This document shows positions 7,564 to 11,242 of a stretch of DNA of 11,242 bases, piece after piece (the first letter of the stretch is position 1; every line of letters starts with the position of its first letter). The position numbers were made by a program, and so were the translations under genes. The stretch is from positions 1 through 11,242 of the forward strand of contig DMER01000073.1 of assembly GCA_003451645.1 (NCBI GenBank), in the 5' to 3' direction. Source of the stretch: Alphaproteobacteria bacterium (GTDB taxonomy: Bacteria; Pseudomonadota; Alphaproteobacteria; Micropepsales; Micropepsaceae). The notes beneath the pieces are model-generated. The model was not told the origin of the DNA, ran no database searches, and worked only from the letters and a program-made list of their open reading frames with translations.

Positions 7564-7577
7564 GCTCGCGTTCGAGC
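7564..7577. repeat. Short hairpin upstream of the HigB-like toxin gene
   Basis: GCTCG-CGTT-CGAGC is a perfect 5-bp inverted repeat, about 100 bp upstream of the toxin start and just ahead of the predicted promoter. It could be an operator for the linked HTH antitoxin, but it is short. Confidence 0.3.
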
Positions 7578-7590
7578 ATGGGATTGGGGC

Positions 7591-7619
7591 TTGACCAGCT
7601 GCCCTTTTTATAGTACACA
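7591..7619 (+). promoter_or_regulatory. Candidate sigma70-type promoter of the HigBA-like operon
   Basis: TTGACC (7591-7596) and TACACA (7614-7619) are separated by 17 bp. An A+T-rich stretch with TATAGT lies just upstream of the -10 position. It is about 60 bp ahead of the toxin start. This is a pattern match only; the -10 element is weak. Confidence 0.35.
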
Positions 7620-7679
7620 ACGATCCATTATTTTCCTGCCAATTTGAGTGTGAATTCATGACGGAGATTTTGGAAAAGG

Positions 7680-8024
7680 ATGTTTCAAGTTGTTTTCTAC
7701 AAGTCTAAAGCGGGGAAGCAACCCGTTCTCGAATGGCTAAGAGGGCTTGACGAAGCCGACCGCCGCATTATCGGCAGCGACTTGCGGACAGTTCAGATTG
7801 GGTTCCCTTTGGGGATGCCACTTTGCCGGTCATTGGGCAGTCAGCTTTGGGAGCTAAGGACGAACTTATCCAGCAGACGTGAGGCCCGTCTTATCTTCTT
7901 CCAGTATGGCGTAAAGCTCGTGATCGTGGGCGGGTTCATGAAGAAGACCCAAAAAACGCCAGAAAGGGAGTTAGAGATCGCGAGGAAACGCAAAGAGGAG
8001 CATGAAGAAAACGCACCGTTTTGA
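7680..8024 (+). CDS. HigB/RelE-like toxin, phage Gp49-like family
   Basis: The 114-residue protein shows the features of the Gp49-like (PF05973) branch of RelE/ParE toxins. These are the N-terminal PVLEWLRGLDEADRR (P15-R29), the GMPLCRSLGSQLWELRTNL block (G45-L63), REARLIFF (R67-F74), and the end signature GGFMKKTQKTPERELE (from G84). Such toxins are usually ribosome-dependent mRNA interferases. The basic and aromatic residues of the last two blocks are retained, so it looks intact. The start ATG directly follows GGAAAAGG. The toxin precedes its antitoxin, the order usual for higBA. The antitoxin gene begins 27 bp after its stop. Confidence 0.9.
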   Translation: MFQVVFYKSKAGKQPVLEWLRGLDEADRRIIGSDLRTVQIGFPLGMPLCRSLGSQLWELRTNLSSRREARLIFFQYGVKLVIVGGFMKKTQKTPERELEIARKRKEEHEENAPF

Positions 8025-8051
8025 GTTCAGCGAGGGACGCGAGAGACAATC

Positions 8052-8342
8052 ATGAAGACGAAGAAGCACCCAAACGAAGGGAGCAGTCTTGAGGACTTCC
8101 TTCAGGAGGATGGCAACCTGGATGCGGCGACCCTGATTGCCGTCAAGCGGGTGATCGCTTGGCAAATTGAAGAGGCGATGAAGAAGAACAAGCTCACCAA
8201 GAGCGCGATGGCCGCGCGGATGAAGACCAGCCGCAACCAGCTCGACCGCGTGCTCAATCCCGACGACGACAATGTCACGATCGAGACTCTCCAGCGCGCT
8301 GCGAAAGCCGTGGGCCGTTCTCTCAGACTGGAATTGTCGTGA
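8052..8342 (+). CDS. HigA-like HTH antitoxin
   Basis: The 96-residue protein has an N-terminal acidic segment and an XRE-like helix-turn-helix at about residues 48-70 (LTKSAMAARMKTSRNQLDRVL). An ETLQRAAKAVGR helix and a short strand, LRLEL, at the C terminus complete it. This is the usual antitoxin found beside Gp49-like toxins. It should bind and block the preceding toxin and repress their common operon through the HTH. The ATG is preceded by GCGAGAGACAATC, which supplies a modest ribosome site. The pair is complete and gives no sign of decay. Confidence 0.9.
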   Translation: MKTKKHPNEGSSLEDFLQEDGNLDAATLIAVKRVIAWQIEEAMKKNKLTKSAMAARMKTSRNQLDRVLNPDDDNVTIETLQRAAKAVGRSLRLELS

Positions 8343-8358
8343 TTAGCCAAGGCAGGCA

Positions 8359-8386
8359 TTGAACGAGAATGCAGATTGCATAAATA
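8359..8386 (+). promoter_or_regulatory. Candidate promoter with palindrome in the spacer
   Basis: TTGAAC (8359-8364) and TAAATA (8381-8386) lie 16 bp apart, about 54 bp upstream of the small secreted-protein gene. The palindrome ATGCA-GAT-TGCAT (8369-8381) fills most of the spacer and touches the -10, a placement expected of a repressor operator. A GGGG-GCTTTT-CCCC hairpin (8391-8404) follows at the probable transcript start. Pattern match only. Confidence 0.45.
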
Positions 8387-8439
8387 TACAGGGGGCTTTT
8401 CCCCTCTATGAAATCGGTCATATTTGAAAGGAAAGTTAG

Positions 8440-8715
8440 ATGTGTAAATGTTTCAAAACAGCAGTGAATTTTTGTATTGCGTGTGCATTGGGAATTTCTA
8501 TAGCTGGATCAGCTATGGGCCCTTCTGGGGGAAGCACGGCAGAGCTTCCGTCTAAAGTGTTGCTTGCAAACGTGTCATCATCTGGGGTTGTGGAATCCTC
8601 AGGGGCAGTCGATGCGTTAGAACCGTTAAGGTTCGACCCGAGCGGCTATTTCTACGTCGTGCCGTCGGGCGAAATGCGCAGGGTGTCCTTGGTCACGTCT
8701 ACGTCTTCGACATAG
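8440..8715 (+). CDS. Small secreted or membrane-tethered protein, unknown
   Basis: The 91-residue product has a signal-like N terminus: two lysines in the first six residues, a hydrophobic core to about residue 24, and small residues around GSA-MG that could be a signal-peptidase site. The rest is rich in Ser and Val, with one aromatic patch (YFYVVPSGE). I recognise no family. AAGGA lies 7 bp before the ATG, which supports translation. A candidate promoter with a palindromic spacer lies just upstream, and the membrane-protein gene begins 36 bp after the stop, so the two may be one unit. Composition is A+T-richer than the core genes at the 5' end. It could be a short exported partner of the next gene; this is inference from position. 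Confidence 0.55.
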   Translation: MCKCFKTAVNFCIACALGISIAGSAMGPSGGSTAELPSKVLLANVSSSGVVESSGAVDALEPLRFDPSGYFYVVPSGEMRRVSLVTSTSST

Positions 8716-8751
8716 AGGGCCGGAGAATTTCAAAGTTCAAGAGAACAACAG

Positions 8752-9333
8752 ATGTCGGATTTGACGCTTTTGGGCTTTTCAAAAGAATCTTGGGAATTGT
8801 TCAACTCCTTCGCAAATTGGGCGTCTGCCGCAGGTACTTTTGCAGCCGCTTGGGTTGCCCTTCATTTAGCCAATCGGGCTGCAAAGCCGCGCGCCGCCGT
8901 TCGAGTGGGGGAACGACTAATCATCGACGCGACATCAACGCCACCTCATCCAAGCTATCTTATGTTCAAGATAGTGAATACTGGAGACAGGATCATACGA
9001 GTCTCGCAGATCGGGTGGTCAGTTGGGCTTTGGAAAAAACGCCATGCCATTCAGCTATATGATCCTGCTCTTAGCAGCCCCCTGCCAATAGAGCTTTCTC
9101 ACGGGCAGGAGGCGTCATGGCTCATACCTTTGAATGCTGGCAATGAGCCATGGGCGCAACGATTTTCACAAGGGATGCTCCTTCCTCGCCGCCGCTTGGC
9201 GATTGCAACTTTGCGAGCGCATTTTCATACATCCACGGGACATACGTTTGTAGCCAAGCCAGAGGGTGAGCTACTGAAAACACTGACGGCTGAGTGTCTG
9301 AGGCTTTCGAACTCTTCTTCGACGAAGCCGTAA
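8752..9333 (+). CDS. Membrane-anchored protein of unknown function
   Basis: The 193-residue protein has one strong N-terminal membrane helix (about residues 20-40, FANWASAAGTFAAAWVALHL), followed by basic residues (R42, K45, R47) that should hold the remainder in the cytoplasm. The soluble part begins RAAVRVGERLIID and continues YLMFKIVNTGDRIIRVSQIGW. This beta-rich pattern is seen in many small accessory-region proteins described only as hypothetical. There is no catalytic motif that I can see. It follows the small signal-peptide gene by 36 bp. The ATG has a weak purine-rich AAGAGA upstream. Base composition and lack of a recognisable family fit recent acquisition. Confidence 0.75.
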   Translation: MSDLTLLGFSKESWELFNSFANWASAAGTFAAAWVALHLANRAAKPRAAVRVGERLIIDATSTPPHPSYLMFKIVNTGDRIIRVSQIGWSVGLWKKRHAIQLYDPALSSPLPIELSHGQEASWLIPLNAGNEPWAQRFSQGMLLPRRRLAIATLRAHFHTSTGHTFVAKPEGELLKTLTAECLRLSNSSSTKP

Positions 9334-9343
9334 TCGAAGGCAT

Positions 9344-9417
9344 GTGCAGAATTCAAGCATTATGCACCAGAAAAATGCCCTTGAAATCATTGGGCTTTCT
9401 TGGTGCAGAAATCAAGC
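9344..9417. repeat. 15-bp direct repeats flanking a hairpin
   Basis: GTGCAGAATTCAAGC (9344-9358) and GTGCAGAAATCAAGC (9403-9417) agree at 14 of 15 positions in the same orientation, 44 bp apart. They frame the long hairpin at 9363-9407, whose right arm overlaps the second copy. The arrangement lies in the 219-bp non-coding gap before the acetyltransferase gene and could be the footprint of a small palindromic or excised element. Confidence 0.6.
9363..9407. repeat. Long imperfect stem-loop downstream of the membrane-protein gene
   Basis: The left arm TGCACCA-GAAA-(AAT)-GCCC pairs with the right arm GGGC-TTTC-(T)-TGGTGCA around an 11-nt loop. That gives 15 base pairs interrupted by a 3-nt and a 1-nt bulge. 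It lies 29 bp after the stop of the 8752-9333 gene. TTTCTT after the inner GGGC could let the inner part act as a weak terminator, but the outer pairs extend beyond what a terminator needs. Confidence 0.6.
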
Positions 9418-9552
9418 GCGAATTTGCCCTTCTAATAGATGTATGTGCGCGATCATCTGCCGACCTGGGCGCCCTTGGGAGTGTGCAGAGGCATTCCCCG
9501 GTTTCGTGAGGGGGCCTTTGCTTCCGGGCGATCGTGCGGGTAACCTCTCGCC

Positions 9553-10089
9553 ATGCCCATCATTCGCGCCGCCGTGCCCGCTGACGCAGAACACATTGGC
9601 CGCGTCCATGTGCAGGTCTGGCGCGAGACCTATCCCGGCATCGTGCCCCAGACCATCCTCGATACCATGAGCGTCGAGGCGCGCGCCGCGCGCTGGCACG
9701 ACGTCCTGAGCAATCAGCCTGCAGATCAATTCTTTCACCTCGTGCTCGACGGTTCCGAACTCATCGGTTTCTGCGGCGGCGGGCCCGCGCGATATCCCAC
9801 TCTTGGCCTGCCAGGCGAAATCTACATGATCAACATCGTTAAGGCCGCACATCGAAAAGGGGTTGGCCGCGCCCTCATGCATCGCGCGGCGCAAAGCCTG
9901 ATGGCATCCGGCCACACTTGCGCTGGTCTTTGGGTCTTTGTCGAAAACCACAACGCACGGGCCTTTTATCGCCGTCTCGGCGGCGTCGAGACGGACATCC
10001 GCCACACTGTCGAATTCAACGGCGATCCGCGCCCCGAAATGGCGGTGCATTGGGGCAACCTATCAACGCTCGCCGCGAATTCGCGCTAA
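9553..10089 (+). CDS. GNAT-family N-acetyltransferase
   Basis: The 178-residue protein has the length and segment order of the GNAT fold. It begins IIRAAVPADAEHIGRVHVQVW with a WRETYPGIVP segment (W23-P32). The acetyl-CoA pyrophosphate-binding motif A is HRKGVGRALM (H100-M109), with His where Gln or Arg is more usual. Motif B follows as ENHNARAFYRRLGG. The acceptor could be an amine on a small molecule or a protein and cannot be told from sequence. The ATG has only a weak upstream ribosome site. The gene is GC-rich and stands alone between accessory genes; its stop is 4 bp from the stop of the convergent vapC. Stand-alone acetyltransferases of this type are common passengers in acquired regions, and there is no indication here that it is a toxin. 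Confidence 0.9.
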   Translation: MPIIRAAVPADAEHIGRVHVQVWRETYPGIVPQTILDTMSVEARAARWHDVLSNQPADQFFHLVLDGSELIGFCGGGPARYPTLGLPGEIYMINIVKAAHRKGVGRALMHRAAQSLMASGHTCAGLWVFVENHNARAFYRRLGGVETDIRHTVEFNGDPRPEMAVHWGNLSTLAANSR

Positions 10090-10093
10090 TCCG

Positions 10094-10528
10094 TCACTCC
10101 GCCAATGGATTGCGCACGGTCAAATCCGAAAACGCGGAGAAGTCTCGATCGGCGGTCCAAAGTTCGCGCACGCCGTGAGCCAAACATAGGGCGGCGATCC
10201 GGGCGTCGTGAACGCGCGGGCCCGTTACACGCGAGGCCGCCAACACGTTTCCAAAGATAGACCAATAGTCTTCCGTCTCAGACAGCAAAATAGCCGATGG
10301 AGACGAGAGCCAAGCTTCGACCTGCGCTATCCCTTGCTTCAAAGTCGAGGGTGGTGCGTAGATGCGTGGATGTGTGGCAATGGCCAAAAACTCATGCAAG
10401 CAAGGCCAAGGCAACCCCCAAACAGCGCGACCCTCTGCCAACTCCTTCAAACGGGCCGTTGCGCGATCGTGCCACGGACTGTCTCGACGATGCGCGTAGA
10501 TCAGAATGTTTGAGTCGATCGCGATCAT
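10094..10528 (-). CDS. vapC: VapC-type PIN-domain ribonuclease toxin
   Basis: The 144-residue protein is a PIN-domain toxin with all the expected acidic residues: D5 in IDSNIL, E46 in LHEFL, D108 in VHDARIAAL, and D127 and D129 in TADRDF. VapC toxins cleave RNA, often tRNA or rRNA, using metal ions held by these residues. The acidic residues are intact, so it should be active. Its ATG overlaps the stop of the upstream antitoxin gene by 4 bp (ATGA), the classical sign of translational coupling. It ends 4 bp from the convergent acetyltransferase gene, without a visible terminator between them. The RNA target cannot be read from sequence. Confidence 0.94.
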   Translation of the reverse strand: MIAIDSNILIYAHRRDSPWHDRATARLKELAEGRAVWGLPWPCLHEFLAIATHPRIYAPPSTLKQGIAQVEAWLSSPSAILLSETEDYWSIFGNVLAASRVTGPRVHDARIAALCLAHGVRELWTADRDFSAFSDLTVRNPLAE

Positions 10529-10770
10529 CCGCCGCGCCGGTCATAGCTCAACTCTCTGATCTCGTTGGGCGAGAGCGCTGCGGCGCCGGGCTGCAACCCA
10601 GTTCCGCTAACCGACGCGTCAGGCAGTTTGAACGCCTCTCGCTGCGATCGCTCGTCTATCGCAAGGTACAGCCCTCGCTCGACCAAGGCGCGGACGGTGG
10701 TGCCGTCGCGCCGCGCGACCGCTTTGGCTCTCTTCATCAAGATATCGGCAATATCAATGGTAGTCTTCAT
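10525..10770 (-). CDS. vapB: VapB-family antitoxin
   Basis: The 81-residue protein from [20 protein letters not shown] carries the ribbon-helix-helix-like N terminus of the VapB family paired with PIN toxins, followed by [17 protein letters not shown]. The C-terminal tail ([11 protein letters not shown] onward) should wrap the toxin. The start is uncertain. The ATG at 10770 fits the family, but an in-frame ATG at 10782 gives four more residues (MGTH), and the frame is open to 10818. No strong ribosome site precedes either ATG. The 16-bp palindrome ATATGGGTACCCATAT contains the ATG at 10782, and the ATG at 10770 begins just inside its edge. The complex therefore probably represses its own promoter from a site that also covers the translation start. 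Confidence 0.88.
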   Translation of the reverse strand: MKTTIDIADILMKRAKAVARRDGTTVRALVERGLYLAIDERSQREAFKLPDASVSGTGLQPGAAALSPNEIRELSYDRRGG

Positions 10771-10784
10771 ATGGGTACCCATAT
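10769..10784. promoter_or_regulatory. Perfect palindrome at the vapB start, likely autoregulatory operator
   Basis: ATATGGGTACCCATAT is a perfect 16-bp palindrome that reads identically on both strands. It sits on the vapB translation start. VapBC complexes commonly bind palindromes at or near their promoter, so this is a strong operator candidate, inferred from position and symmetry. Confidence 0.65.
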
Positions 10785-11041
10785 CACGGCGTGGACTCCG
10801 GGAGCAAGGCTGAACCACCGCTCGATGGGTGTCCCTTGTCCCTGGTCTCGATTTGTATCAGGACAAAAGGAGAACTCTGGCCCTGTTCGGGTTTGAGGTG
10901 CCAGGGGATAGGGCGCGGCGCGTCTTTTCCGACACCGCCAACCTCCATGCTAATCTCGTGAAGGCAGTCAGTGGCTGCGCCGATCTTTGACGTTAATGAG
11001 GTGAAACGAAAAAACGCGCAATCTACGTAACAAGCGGCCGC

Positions 11042-11061
11042 AAAAATGGCTCAGATGAGCC
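11042..11061 (-). terminator. Leftward intrinsic-terminator-like hairpin
   Basis: Read on the minus strand, GGCTC-ATCT-GAGCC is followed by A and then five T residues. The 5-bp stem and tetraloop with a T run fit a rho-independent terminator for transcription coming from the right. No protein gene on the minus strand within the window would use it, so the transcript is either from beyond the window edge or a non-coding RNA made in the adjacent structured region. Confidence 0.5.
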
Positions 11062-11080
11062 AAAAAGACCCGAAAGACGC

Positions 11081-11120
11081 GTGTTGTTTTGTTTCGTTCT
11101 GTTACGTTTGGTTACGCTTA
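11081..11120. repeat. Four tandem degenerate 10-bp units
   Basis: The decamers GTGTTGTTTT, GTTTCGTTCT, GTTACGTTTG and GTTACGCTTA follow each other without gap. All begin with GT, and GTTACG is common to the last two. The period equals about one DNA helical turn, so the T-rich positions would lie on one face. This suits bent DNA or a row of protein-binding sites. Confidence 0.55.
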
Positions 11121-11177
11121 GTGCATCGCGCGGTCAGTTGGAATCAAAACAGTCAACTGACCGCGATAACGATGCAC
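11121..11177. repeat. Long inverted repeat with 20-bp arms
   Basis: The left arm GTGCATCG-CGCGGTCAGTTG (11121-11140) pairs with CAACTGACCGCG (11154-11165) and, after the extra bases ATAA, with CGATGCAC (11170-11177). All 20 pairs are perfect; the loop is 13 nt. There is no T run after it on either strand, so it is not a simple terminator. It directly follows the tandem decamers. Confidence 0.8.
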
Positions 11178-11194
11178 GGCAATTCAATAGGTTA

Positions 11195-11242
11195 GCGCAA
11201 CTTTCCGCTCTCAAATCGAAGTGATTTGATCGCCCGTTGCGC
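11195..11242. repeat. Nested two-stem hairpin at the window edge
   Basis: Outer arms GCGCAAC (11195-11201) and GTTGCGC (11236-11242) enclose an inner stem TCAAATC-GAAGT-GATTTGA (11211-11229). Unpaired spacers of 9 and 6 nt lie between the two stems. The outer arm may continue beyond the window. Confidence 0.6.

Larger units (their letters stand above)
10785..11242. other. Structured non-coding region, no convincing gene
   Basis: No open frame of convincing quality is seen on either strand across this stretch. It begins with the vapB upstream region, including TTGTCCCTG (10836-10844) pairing with CAGGACAA (10859-10866). Then come a terminator-like hairpin, four degenerate tandem decamers, a long inverted repeat and a nested hairpin, listed separately. 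The hexamer GTTACG occurs three times: 11026-11031 on the minus strand, and 11101-11106 and 11111-11116 on the plus strand. A plus-strand AAAAGGAG (10864-10871) is followed by a 37-codon frame that lacks ATG, GTG or TTG at good spacing. Confidence 0.5.

Noticed and set aside
8390..8405. AGGGG-GCTTTT-CCCCT hairpin as terminator of the HigA-like gene
   Set aside because: No T run follows, and it sits at the probable transcript start of the next gene, so an RNA-leader role is equally likely.
9294..9509. A 71-codon frame starting with GTG at the end of the 8752-9333 gene
   Set aside because: It runs through the hairpin and direct repeats, has no ribosome site and shows no family pattern; more likely chance.
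10877..10990. A 37-codon frame after AAAAGGAG, starting CTG
   Set aside because: CTG is a rare start, the next GTG is too far from the ribosome-like site, and the product resembles nothing.
7474..11242. A chromosomal integron cassette array, suggested by toxin-antitoxin and acetyltransferase genes
   Set aside because: I found no attC-like sites between the genes, orientations are mixed, and the only attC-like fold is at the right edge with consensus mismatches.

Overview
The window looks like part of the chromosome of a GC-rich alphaproteobacterium. The evidence is a TPR-sulfotransferase, a BLUF photosensor, leucine-catabolism genes of the liu type, and strongly G/C-biased third codon positions in the core genes. 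An order such as Caulobacterales/Hyphomonadales is possible, but I cannot fix it from sequence alone. Two kinds of DNA alternate: GC-rich housekeeping genes and visibly A+T-richer accessory genes.

Region by region: (a) 1-3062 holds the 3' part of a TPR-sulfotransferase gene and the complete beta subunit of methylcrotonyl-CoA carboxylase (mccB/liuB). (b) 3072-5128 is an accessory block. It holds a Panacea (DUF4065/SocA-like) antitoxin gene 9 bp behind mccB, a tightly coupled 244-residue unknown gene that is the obvious toxin candidate, a solitary DUF433 antitoxin gene convergent with it, and a stand-alone BLUF blue-light sensor. (c) 5313-7473 returns to GC-rich core-like DNA: a small three-helix membrane protein, liuC (methylglutaconyl-CoA hydratase type) and a lipoprotein. 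(d) 7474-10770 is a second accessory block: a HigB/HigA-type toxin-antitoxin pair, a small secreted-type protein, a membrane-anchored protein of unknown function, a GNAT acetyltransferase, and a vapBC pair on the minus strand with a perfect 16-bp palindrome at the vapB start. (e) 10785-11242 has no convincing gene but is rich in structure: a leftward terminator-like hairpin, four tandem 10-bp units, a 20-bp-arm inverted repeat and a nested hairpin at the window edge.

mccB and liuC act in consecutive steps of leucine degradation (carboxylation of 3-methylcrotonyl-CoA, then hydration of 3-methylglutaconyl-CoA). They are usually close together in liu clusters. Here about 2.6 kb lies between them, most of it the first accessory block. 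The biotin-carrying alpha subunit is not in the window. The accessory blocks together hold three complete or likely toxin-antitoxin pairs plus one unpaired antitoxin, as expected of a gene-acquisition hotspot. The most promising candidate for something undescribed is the Panacea antitoxin with its unrecognised 244-residue partner. Second is the structured non-coding segment at the right end.
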